A DNA stretch of 64,000 nucleotides from Jacaranda mimosifolia (Eukaryota > Streptophyta > Magnoliopsida > Lamiales > Bignoniaceae), in NCBI GenBank assembly GCA_018894105.1, contig CM032133.1:13964501-14028500 (forward strand). Direction: 5' to 3'. The notes below the pieces were generated by a model. It was not told the DNA's origin, ran no database searches, and was given only the letters and a program-made list of their open reading frames with translations. Below are positions 11,501 to 25,700 of the stretch, piece by piece. Every line of letters begins with the position of its first letter. The stretch's first letter is position 1. The translations under genes were made by a program, and so were the position numbers.

Positions 11501-14500
11501 TGAAGTTGAGTTTCTTTGATTTTATTTGAAAACTTTGTTCTTTTTGGTTGTGTAGTTGTCTCAATCCATATAATTAATTATTGCCAATCTTAATGAATTT
11601 AAATGTCATAGAAAATAGTGTTTTTTCGTTTTTATATTTGGCTCCTGACACTAAAAACTACGGAAAAATGTGTCATCCCACCAGGGTAGTCCTTGAACGA
11701 AAAGAAAGAGAATCTTTACTCGACACCATTTTTTCAGTAATAGAGTCCAGATATTGTAAACTGAATCTAAAGGAATGATAACAATGATGTATGTAGCATG
11801 TTTTGAAGAGAGAATGTGAATGATTCCATTTTAAGTCTAGAAGAGATAATTTAAATAGTTTTTCTTATTGAATCTGAAAACTTAATACAGTATTTATAAG
11901 GGAAAACAATCATAACAACTCCTAGGAAGATTTCTTAATTTAAGAAACTGAAAATTCAAATTTAAAATCTAAACTTCGTTTCATAAAAAATTGGAACCAC
12001 TTATTTTGTTGCTATCTTCAACTACTTCCACAATATCCAACACCCCCTATCAAGTCGGTGCATAGATGTCTATCATGCACAACTTGCTAATAAGCCTCAT
12101 AGTTAGGTTTCAACAATCCTTTTGTGAGAATATCATCTCTTTGCATCAATGTTGGAATGAATGGCATGCACATTGTTTCTGCTTCAAGTTTCTCCTTAGT
12201 GAAGTGTCTGTCAATTTGAATATGCTTTGCTTGATCATGTTGAATTGGATTCTGCGCAACTTGTTGTCACAATAGAACTTCATAGGCATCATCATAGGTC
12301 TTCTTTTCCGCTAAGACCCTTTTTAACCACATTATGTCACGCATTCGGTGGGCCATTGATCAGTACTCTGCTTCAAACACTACATTGAGCTACTAAACTG
12401 TCTCTTAACTTTGTCTCTTGCTTTGCTAAGTTACCAAATTTCCTTATATGAATGTGCAATACCCTAACATTGATTTTCCATCTATGACCAAGCTTGCCCA
12501 ATTTGCATCCCTGGCTCAATATTTCATTGTTCATTCTTCTTGAAGAATAGTCCTTTCACTGGAGAGCTTTTCAAATACCTTAAAATTTGATGCACAGCTT
12601 CAAGGTGCTCCTCATGAGGAGAATGCATGAACTGACTTACAAGATTTACCGCGAATCTAATATCAGGTTGACTATGTGATAAGTAAATTAGCTTTCCAAC
12701 TAGCTTTTGGTATCGTGATGTATCCGTTGGATCACTTTTGCTTTCTACGAGCTTCTAATTTGGATCAATTGGAGTTTCTGCGGTACGACAACCACTCATT
12801 CCTATTTTATTGAGTAGGTCAAGGGCATATTTCTTTGTGAAACTACAATTCCTTTCTTTGGTCGAGCCACCTTCAGTCCAAAAAAATATCAGTGACCCGA
12901 AGTCTTTAATTTCAAGCTCAGATGCAAGCCCCTTTTTTAACCGCTCTATGTCAGTTGTCTTATCCCTGGTCAAAATAGTATCATTCATGTACACTATGAG
13001 AATGGCTATCTTCTCATTGTTTGAGTGCTTTGTGAACATGGTATGATCAGTGTGTCCCTGAATGTATTCCTTGACTTCTCATGGACCGAGTTAACTTCTC
13101 AAACCAAGGTTTGGTGACTGTTTTGATCCGTACAGAGATTTCTTTAGTACGCAGACTTTTGATGCAACTTTTTATCAAAACTTGGTGGCAGATTCATGTA
13201 AACTGCTTCCAAATCTCCATTAAGGAATACATTCTTCACATCCAACTTGGTGGCAATTGATTACTTCCCATGTTTCTTTTTCCTCAAGGGCCCTCATCTT
13301 TTCAAGAATAGCCTCTTTTCACTCGGGAACCTGTAGAGCATCCTGTATAGTCTTTGGGATTTCCATACAAGACAATTATGAAGTAAAAATGGAGAAGGCA
13401 GGTGATAAGATTTTTGTAAGAAACAAAATTTGATATTGGGTGTTTGGTACAAGTTCTGACACCTTTTCAGTTAGCTATTGGAACATTAAGATCAGAAAAG
13501 CTAGACTCAGATTGAATAAACTTGAAATTAAGTGAATTGACTTTGGATAGGTTCGACATGAAAGTTATTAGGAGATTTGGTGGAGTTTAGATCAGCTTTT
13601 GGTTCGGACTCTAGCCATTGCTAAGAAGCATTGGTCTTATTGCCTTGAATTTGTTTCCTCGAGAGCATCAGTGACTGTTGTTTCTCCATTGCTATTGGAT
13701 CTGGGTTTGGGATCGTCATTAGTTAAAACACTAAGTTCTGCATTTAAGGAAAAATTGGGTCCATCAAAAGTCAATATCGCGTTTTTCAGTTCAAAAACAT
13801 CCAAGTATCCTGAATCTTCAATATTTGTCTTCTCCTGAAGATGAATTCAAAAAAATGGTTTAGACTAAAAAAGCGTGACATCCATGGTGACAATTATTTT
13901 TTTCTGAAATGGAATTATAGCATTTTTATCCCTTCTGAGTTGGAGCATAGCCTATAAAGACACTTTTTTGCTCTAGGATCTAATTTGCTAAGGTTGTAAC
14001 CATGAATATGTGTGAAATCACGTGAAGGTAAGTTGGGTATAATTGCTAAAGGAAAAATCCGAAGTAGAAGAGGTTTTTAAAAGGTTTTATGCTTTAGAAG
14101 TGATAATTGAAAAGAATATTTTAACAAAATCTCAGAAATTTTTTTCCCACAAAAAGGTATCATGTGTCGAAGTTCTTACAATGACACACCCCAACAGAGT
14201 GGGGTAGTTAACTCGACACTTGAGATCATTAGTCAACTTACAGATTGGCAAAAGATTACAAGACAGTTATGGTACATGAAAGGCATTATATAGAGTTAAT
14301 GAAAGGAGATAGAACAGTGAATCTTTTCCCTGCCATTGCTGAGAGAAACATTGGCAATCTTGATTTTTTATGTCCTGCCCAATGATTTTAAGTCTAGAAA
14401 AGGTTGGAGCAGCTTGTAATATGATTACTTGCCCCAAAGTCTATGATCCAAGAGTTGGTTTGACTAGAATTGACACTAAGACGAGCAGTAACAAAGTTGC

Positions 14501-17500
14501 CTTTCTGAGCAAAAGAATAAGAAGGATTTACTTCGAACTGGAAAAGTTTGTATAAGTGCTCTAGCTGTTCCTTTGGGAATGGAGACATTTCTGCAAGCTG
14601 CCCCTGGTTCTCTTCATGGGATGCTTTGTTTTCACGCCCCTTGTTCCTTTTTCCTTTCACCATCAAGTTCAAGAAGATCACGTTCTTCTAATCCTAGTCA
14701 TGGCCATTTTAGCCATTTAAAAATCAGATCAAGAGCTTAATTGTCTTATTGGATCAAAGCTCTGATATCATGCAAGTTTAGAAGATAGGATCTGTTTGAT
14801 TCCATGTAAACTTTGTAGAGATAATCCGAATAGTTTTTCTTATTGAATTTGAAAAACTTAAAATACAATATGTATAAGGGAAAACAATCATAAATACTCC
14901 TGGAAGATTCCTTGATATTCAAATAAATAATCATAACAGCTCCTAGGAAGAGTCCTTAATTTAAGAAAATGAAAAAAAAAAAATCAAATTTAAAATCTAA
15001 ATTTATTTTTCTAGAAAAGCAGAACCACTCCTTTGATTTTTTTTTTTTTCAACTGTTCGAGCCTTATCTTCCCACAGTATCCAACATATTCCTTGCATGA
15101 AAACTATGATTTCACTTGCTTTAATTCACACAGAAGAACACCAAGAACAAAGTTTGGACTATTGAAACTGGGATTTGAACCATAAATATTGTATTCATGC
15201 TGTGTAAATTGGATTGGTATTCCAATTACAGTAAAGAATGATAATTTCCATAAACACATGAAAAGCTATGTAGTCTTATGTTTTTGCATGCTATCTAAGA
15301 AATTGTACCATTGAGGAAATTTTTGAAAAACTAATTGCTAATTAACTATTACAAAATAAGAATTTGGAAGTCAAATAAAATTGATTCCTGATATTCTTAT
15401 ATTGATAGTCTGTTACTATATTATCTGCTAAGGATCTTTTGTACTAATATTTTCACCAGTTTATTCATTTATTGTATGTCATGTATTTGTCATATGTCAA
15501 TTGCCTCTTATATTTTGTATATCAATTATATATCTTTTAGAAACTTATGAAGAGTCTTGAAGAGTATGTCAGTTCAACACCTCAAATAGCAGAAGATGGA
15601 GGAATTGTACTTGGTTCCAAAAAGACAACTGCTTTTTTGGTTGATGCAAAGACTGGAAGGGTAATCCATACATATGGGATGTCTGATCCTCCATCAACAA
15701 CGCAGAGCGGTATTAATGCTTTTCCTTACAATACCACTGTCAATGAGCAGTACCAATCTGGGACTGACCTGAAGACAGATGAGCTACCACTCTACATCAC
15801 AAGGGCAGATTACAGATTGACGTCATTTATGCCAAATTCTGAGAAAGTCCTATGGAATATGACAGTTGCTGAAATAGGGGCTGCTTTTCTTTGTCAAAAT
15901 GTTGAGAAGTCACTTGGGGGTACTCTTTCGGATTTGGAGTCTTCTGAACCTGATCTTCCTTATAAAATGCCACTGCCATGTCAGTCAAGAGCACTTGTTT
16001 ATCGCTTCCGCAATCATAATATGTTAGAAACTTTATCCTTGGCTCATGGGCTGCCAGAAGCTCTTCATCAAGATACGATGCTTCCTGTATCAGCTGATGT
16101 TTTTCCATCACAGCCAAATGTTGAAAAAGTTTTAGAACATCTTCCTTTGTCGAGCAGTAGTGGTAAATTCCTAGACACACATGACAGCAAGGGCCTTGAG
16201 GCTGTTACTCCTTTGCATACATTCAATGAAAATTGTGGGATAACTAATATGCATGATGTGAGAGTGCTTTCTAATGATGGTTCTCTAACACCTCATTGGA
16301 AGTTTAGCACATCAGTACTCATCCTTGTTTCTGTTATTCTTCTAGTCTTTATTGTCTACCATCGAAGTGTAGTCTCTAGAATAAAAGTCAAGTTGGCTGT
16401 GCAGTCCACTGGCATGAGTTCTATGAATATATATTTAAAAAGGAAGAAATCTCGCAAAACTGGAAAGGGCGGAAGTAGCAATGGGAAACAAGATAGAGAA
16501 GAGAATGAGGTTCAACACAATCATAATGAGAGTGACAGTAACTTTTGGCTGAACCTCAACCAACAAATTTCTTGCAGCACAGATGGGCGCAGAATTGGTA
16601 AGTTAGTTGTTTCCAGCAAAGAGATTGCAAAAGGTAGCAATGGTACTATTGTTCTTGAAGGGATTTATGAAGGTCGTCCAGTTGCTGTGAAGCGCCTTAT
16701 AAGAGCCTATAATGATATTGCCTTTAAAGAAATTCAAAATCTTATCATGTCTGACTGCCATCCAAACATTGTAAGATGGTACGGAGTAGAGCAAGACCAA
16801 GATTTTGTGTATCTTGCATTGGAGCGTTGTGCTTGCAGCCTAAATGATCTTATTCTTATGCACTTAAAGTCCTCTCCCAGACCAACTCTTGACAAGAACT
16901 TGGATGCAGAGGCTGTAGCAGAGTGTACAATCCGTTTGGATGCTATGAGAGCCCTGATGCAGGAATTTGACTTGTGGAACTCAGATGGCTATCCCTCGCA
17001 TTTGTTGTTGAAATTGATGAGGTTATCTAACATTCTATAGAACAGTTTAGATTGAGAAAAAGAAATTAAATTTGAGTCATGCAAAAGTATGACAGAAAGC
17101 TGATGGTTATACTTCTTCTTTTTCTTCTTTTTCTGCTATCTACATGTGGAGCACAGGGATGTAATATCTGGAATTGCGCATCTACATGAATTAGGAATTG
17201 TTCATCGGGATCTGAAGCCTCAAAATGTGTTGATAATCAGTGAAAGATCTCTTCTCGCAAAGCTTTCTGACATGGGCATTAGCAAGTGCCTTGTTGGAAA
17301 TATGTCTTCCTTGAGTAATCATGCTACGGGTAACAATTGCTAGTAAATAACGAAACACCTGGTAGATATTTCTGTTGAACCTGCCTTTTGAGTGTCTCTG
17401 TGTGTCATAGTTTAATATTCTCCAGTGCAGTAAGTTATTGTCTTTCTTATTCCAATTGTGGATCGATGCATAGAAAGCAAATATATATATATGTGCCAAT

Positions 17501-19884
17501 GTAGGTCATTGGGGCACCAAAGATGTAAATATGTATGTTCCAGCCGAGTGTCTTTTCATTTCTGTTGGATTTGGTAGAAACTATTTTATGGTAAATCACT
17601 TTTATGATCCCTTAATTTTACTAATTTGTTAAGTAATAAACACGGTACATTAATCCTTGAAATGACAATTGTAGCAACATGGTACCTTGCTCATTTTTGG
17701 GCCACTTTTTCCCAGCGAAACATCATGTGCATGGTTTGTGTCATTTCCTAGGATGATATTGTCCAATTTAAGCCCCAATTTTTTACCCCCAACATATGTT
17801 GCCCATCCCTACCTCAGCCACCGAACCAAACTCCCTGCCTGCATCCGCGAGCCTCCCCTTCCCACACAAACGCATTTATTATTGCATGTATGTATATGTA
17901 TACAGGTAGATACACATTTAAGAATGATGTATATTTAAGTATATGCATTTATGACTTGTTTCAGGCTGTGGAAGTTCTGGATGGCAAGCACCTGAACAGC
18001 TTCTCCATGGGCGTGAAACGCGTGCAGTGGATTTGTTTAGTCTTGGTTGTGTTTTGTTTTTCTGCATTACTGGTGGTAGACATCCCTTCGGGAACCGTCT
18101 GGAACGTGACATCAACATTGCAAAAAATAAAGTTGACCTTTTCTTGGTGGAACACATCCCTGAAGCTGTGGATCTATTCTTGAAATTATTGGATCCTAAT
18201 CCTGAAATGAGGTATAGGGCAGTAATGTACCAACTTAATTACCACTTGGTTAATGGTGGTCACTGGCGTAAAGGAAATTTTTGAGCAGTGTTTTAACCAT
18301 GTCTTTTAGTTTTTGTTTGCCTGTATAGAGAAGTGTTAAGACAAACTTAAAACATCTAGAAGAGATTCCATTGACCTTTTCTTGGTGGAACACATCCCAG
18401 AAGCTGTGGATCTATTCTTGAAATTATTGGATCCTAATCCTGAAATGAGGTATAGGGCAGTAATGTACCAACTTAATTACCACTTGGTTAATGGTGGTCA
18501 CTGGCGTAAAGGAAATTTTTGAGCAGTGTTTTAACCATATGTCTTGTAGTTTTTGTTTGCCTGTATAGAGAAGTGTTAAGACAAACTTAAAACATCTGGA
18601 AGAGATTCCATCAATCTTTAAGTGGTAAAAGGCCCACTTACTCTATATGTCAGAAAAAGCTACCTGTTTTTGGTTGTGGGACTGAAAGACTTATGATTCT
18701 TACTGATGCAGAGAAAAATTATATGATCGTTTTCCAATTATGAATGATATGGGCTATTCTTTCATCTGTAAAAAAGAAATTCCTGGGCAAAAGCATCCAA
18801 TGGATTTAGTAATCTGCTCTCCTTAAACTTCTGCTCCCTTACTACCTTGAAGAAAATTAGTAAATTAATATCTTTGCAAGCTATTAGTAGTTTAATAACT
18901 TCGTTTCAAATGTTAATCGAATTTCAGCTTTCTGAATGTCATTTTAATCTCTTGCCTCTGAACTTCTGAATTTTAGGCCAAGGGCGCTGGAGGTGCTTTA
19001 TCATCCTTTGTTTTGGAGTGCTGAGGTGCGGCTGTCCTTCCTCCGTGACACTAGCGACAGGGTGGAAGTGGAAGACTGGGAGACTGATTCTGATCTCTTG
19101 GAATCATTAGAAAGTATAGCCCCTGTGGCTTTGGGTGCAAAGTGGAATGAGAAAATGGAACCTGCATTTCTTAATAACATTTTGCGTTACAGACGTTATA
19201 AGTTTGACACTGTTCGTGACTTACTAAGAGTCATGCGTAACAAGTTGAATCATTACCGGGAACTTCCTGCAGAAATTCAGGTACAGCAAAATGTGTGTTA
19301 TGCTCATTACGTATTTGATTGTTAAATCAAATAATTTAACATTATTTTGGCTTCAACTGAAATCCTATTTTCCAATTTTTTGGCAATAATCCCATCTTGG
19401 CATGTGAAATATCACACAAATCCGACAGCTCACTTCTTTGAAAGCTGCCCACTTGTGGGGCATGCACTTAAGATGTCTTTTGGTTTTCAGAATTTTTTGA
19501 ACTATAACATCTCAACCTTGTTTGCTTTGTGTAATTAGTTGGAGCATGTTTCTATGTTCTGGAGACCATGTACTCGTACTATGAGTTTTCAGCCTTGTGA
19601 ATTTCTCTCGATCACAACAACGGATATGGGCCATATTTTGTTTATGTGAAGCAAAACCACACATTCTTTGTTAGTTATTTACTGTTATCATGCCTCTTTA
19701 GTGGTGGCTGAAGTCTTGTTATAATATTATGTGTGAACACCAGGAAATAATCGGACCGGTACCCGAAGGATTTGATAATTATTTCAGGAGTCGCTTCCCA
19801 AAACTATTGATTGAAGTGTACAAAGTTATGCTGAAATACTGCAGTGCGGAGGAATGCTTTGCTAAGTACTTCTGCAGCAGTTGA
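8547..19884 (+). CDS. IRE1: IRE1, ER unfolded-protein sensor kinase/endoribonuclease
   Basis: ER-membrane stress sensor: the lumenal part detects unfolded protein and the cytosolic kinase/RNase splices bZIP60-type mRNA. Seven exons: 8547-8701, 8904-9126, 15541-17021, 17157-17329, 17965-18211, 18977-19280, 19744-19884; 2724 nt, 907 residues, frame continuous and all introns GT-AG. I chose the start at 8547 because it gives a signal peptide (MQRRSLVLFVCVIFISGAF). The lumenal beta-propeller-type domain follows (ALDGTIYLLEVGS). A membrane segment lies at about 382-404 (SVLILVSVILLVFIVYH). The kinase has VAVK (Lys510), HRDLKPQN (636-643) and the IRE1-typical DMG (658-660). The C-terminal KEN ribonuclease domain (about 765-903) keeps Tyr834, Arg847, Asn848 and His852. 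Length is close to Arabidopsis IRE1A/B. No defect is seen, so it is probably functional despite the 6.4 kb second intron. Confidence 0.96.
10942..11290. mobile_element. Probable MITE in IRE1 intron 2
   Basis: A roughly 350 bp block rich in CCCAAAA and AAACAAACAAAC words, starting GGCCATGTTTGTTTGCC and ending with CAACCAAACAAGAG. The ends are loosely inverse to each other, as in short non-autonomous DNA transposons of plants. I found no clear target-site duplication, so the boundaries and class are tentative. Confidence 0.4.
12043..12053 (-). other. Polypurine tract of the copia element
   Basis: On the minus strand the sequence next to the 3' LTR reads GATAGGGGG, the normal plus-strand primer site of an LTR element, and it directly abuts the TGTTGG start of the LTR. 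Confidence 0.7.
12755..13039 (-). pseudogene. Copia reverse transcriptase fragment
   Basis: Minus-strand frame resembling the copia reverse transcriptase palm: ILIVYMNDTILT stands where the usual VYVDD catalytic motif is expected, with VDD changed to MND. It continues with LASELEIKDFGSL, CSFTKKYALDLLNKIGM and ETPIDPN, all typical copia blocks. The loss of one catalytic Asp and the interrupted frames on both sides show that it is dead. Confidence 0.85.
14394..14681 (-). pseudogene. Copia gag-end/protease fragment
   Basis: Minus-strand frame with a basic, Lys-rich stretch (KGKRNKGRENK) followed by SWIIDFGASNHITSC. This matches the copia aspartic-protease active-site region, in which the family has D-S-G; here the Ser is Phe. 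It lies directly downstream of the primer-binding site, so most of gag is deleted. Confidence 0.8.
14759..14770 (-). other. Primer-binding site of the copia element
   Basis: TGATATCAGAGC on the minus strand immediately follows the 5' LTR (which ends at 14771). It matches the TGGTATCAGAGC type used by many plant copia elements, with one mismatch at position 3. Confidence 0.8.
18133..18608 (+). repeat. 238 bp tandem duplication spanning the end of IRE1 exon 5
   Basis: Copy 1 (18133-18370) and copy 2 (18371-18608) are nearly identical. They cover the last 79 nt of exon 5 (from GTTGACCTTTTCTTGG), its GTATAGG donor and 159 bp of the following intron. Copy 2 lies wholly in the intron. It has coding-like sequence and a donor site but no evident acceptor, so it should be skipped in normal splicing. 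The high identity suggests a recent event. Confidence 0.95.
18609..18976 (+). other. Remainder of IRE1 intron 5
   Basis: After the tandem duplication the intron is ordinary AT-rich sequence up to the acceptor TTTTAG at 18976. I see nothing else in it. Confidence 0.8.
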
Positions 19885-20886
19885 CAGTAGCTTTTGCTGC
19901 TTTGAGGCTTATTGCTGTTGTATGTCGTATTGTTGTAAATATAACTGATTGATCAGGTATAGCAAGTTGGTAATCCATAGTGTTGTAGTTAAAAATTTCA
20001 AATCCATGATAATAAGTTTGTTGAACTTTGTCTGGAAAAATTCAAATATGTGAAATTTTCAAGTCTTTTGGCATTCCTTTTGGTCTAGTTTTTCAACTAT
20101 TTTGATGAGTTCTAAACTCATTTAATCTTGGAATTATTTGAAATTCTTAATCACAAAATTGTCCCGCTTCAAATTCAAATCCCAGAAATTTGTGTTGACA
20201 TGATAATTCTGGGAATGCCACTGCAATGGATGCAGAAGAATAGAAGAAAAATTCTGATAAAAGGGAATCATAATGAATATATAACATTGTGGACAAAATT
20301 GGTGTGCACTCGGTGTCAATTAATGAATAAGGTATTGAGAAGCTCCAACAAATGGAGATGATAAAAATTGGCCTCTTTTGATATTAGAATTTGAAGGAAA
20401 ACACAATGTTCCTATGATGCTTTGAGCATGAGATAATTATGAACATATCTTACTTCATCCCTTGAAATTTGTCGGGGTCGATTTCTACAACTTAAATAAA
20501 TTTTGCAGAAGATAATTATTACTATTTTCTTTTGCCATCTTCTCTCTTTTTGCTTTGAAGAAATAATTTCATATCCGGTTGATTTTATCCCACACATGAA
20601 ACATGTGATGTATACCTTGTCCCAATTCTTCTATAGCTTGACTGGTATCATAAGAAGTGAGTGATAACGGTAAGATAAAAAATTACAATATCATTTATAC
20701 CTTTGGATCCACAGATGTAGCATTTTTACTACCCATAAGGAAAGAGGAAAAAATCTGTGTCTTTATGCAAGAAACTAAACTAGCTTACTACTTGGAGGAA
20801 ACGGTGGAAGCATATAGCTTCATAAATATGTACATACAAACATACATATATATATATATATTTGAAGTAGAATCCCTTGTTGCATA
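19885..20886. other. Convergent 3' region between IRE1 and the GLR gene
   Basis: One kilobase of AT-rich DNA between the two stop codons, where both 3' UTRs and polyadenylation regions must lie. A TA microsatellite sits near 20847-20860. Open frames here are short and carry no recognised domain. Confidence 0.6.
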
Positions 20887-24411
<3,525 letters not shown>

Positions 24412-25700
24412 GGATAATTGTGTGACAACAACCAATCCTGTTTCAAAGAAAACAAACAAATTACTTCTGAAATGAATCATATGTAGAATTCTCCCTACTA
24501 TAAGTTTAACTGATAAGGGGTGTATGGAACATTTGGTATAGAACAAACCAGTTATTGAGAAAGCATACTCTTGAAGGGCAAAGAGTCGCTGCATGGGATG
24601 CAACAATTCTCAGAGAAAAGGGACTGTAGGATTGATAGATGACCAAAAACACACCAACCTACCTGCTTGATTACATTACATACATATTGCATAACACTTG
24701 AGCAAAATAATAACCAATAAAATTTCATAGCTCAGAAAAAGTAATCAAAAACTAATCTAACAAACATAAAAATCACAAAAACATATAAGTGGGCTGCAAC
24801 CCAAATAGTTCATTTTTCTCCTTCCTTCAAATATCCTTTTTGATTGCAGTGCAACTCAAAATGAATTACTATCAAGGAATCTAAAGTCCGGCAGTTTTCC
24901 TGAGGCCGAAAAAGAATCATGAGCTATTAACTAGGCATTATGCCGACTAAGTACTAACTAAGAATCATAAGCTATTTGACTTAGAATCAAGGTTGATAAT
25001 TCAATTGACCAATAAATCCAGATTAAGGAATTATATTGTAGGATAACAAAAGAAAATATCCACTAGATTAAAAAATAAGATGTTGAAAAAGCATGAAAGG
25101 TTGAAGCAAAATATAGAGATGTTAAGAGGGTTGTTAGGGCCTGGGGGCAAGAAAATTACAGCAGAAGAAGCCTCGGCAACCGGCAGCCCTTTCCAGCAAC
25201 CCAAAGAAAATAAGAGAGAGAAACAACAAAAGGCAGCTTATGGAGCATGAACTTAGTATAGATGCTGCCCCTTATAAAAGAAGTTTCTTGAAAGAAATAA
25301 GCATTTCTATCGTCCACAGAATTTCAAGAATGGAGCACTTATGGGAGACAAATATCACTGGTCCTGAGTAAATGCATATCTGAATGGTGTTGTTTGGAGG
25401 AAAGGAGGTGATGGAAAACATGCAAATGCACAGTGGAGAGTCAACGTCATGAGGGGCCATCATCTTCATATGGAAAGTGACAATGCACTTCCCAAATGAA
25501 AGGGGAACAATAAGACAAAAAGAAGATGCCCTCCATAACAAGGTAAGTTTGGGATGTGTATGGATTCGTTCAATACATTGTGGACAATGTGTGTTCGAAT
25601 GGATTTGTTGGGGAGAAAAATCCATATGGTCCCTTTGTGAGATTTTTAATTGCCTTTTAACTCACTCCCTGTCTAAAAAATGAGTTTGTTGACCGTATTT
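24412..25700. other. Upstream region of the GLR gene
   Basis: Likely holds the GLR promoter and 5' leader (the gene reads leftward from 24411). The open frames at about 25272-25683 on both strands have no recognised domain. I see no repeat or RNA gene. Confidence 0.5.

Larger units (their letters stand above)
11799..15086 (-). mobile_element. Truncated Ty1/copia LTR retrotransposon
   Basis: Minus-oriented element in IRE1 intron 2. The 5' LTR is 14771-15086 and the 3' LTR 11799-12042; both carry TATAAGGGAAAACAATCATAA and AGAACCACT/GGAACCACT blocks and end in the LTR-type CCAACA. A primer-binding site TGATATCAGAGC (minus strand, 14770-14759) fits the initiator-Met tRNA type of copia elements, and a G-rich polypurine tract lies at 12053-12043. 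The internal region is only 2.7 kb. Recognisable pieces are the protease (SWIIDFGASNH, 14681-14394, with the catalytic DSG changed to DFG) and reverse transcriptase/RNase H (13039-12755 and flanking). I saw no target-site duplication, and most of gag/integrase is missing or unreadable. Confidence 0.88.
9127..15540 (+). other. Intron 2 of IRE1, 6.4 kb, carrying transposon insertions
   Basis: The donor GTATGT follows Leu126 and the acceptor TTTTAG precedes KLMKSLEEYV, so the reading frame closes without change. It is by far the longest intron of the gene. About half of it is a truncated copia retrotransposon (11799-15086), and a MITE-like block lies at about 10942-11290. The rest (9127-10941, 11291-11798, 15087-15540) is AT-rich with no supported gene. 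Confidence 0.9.
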
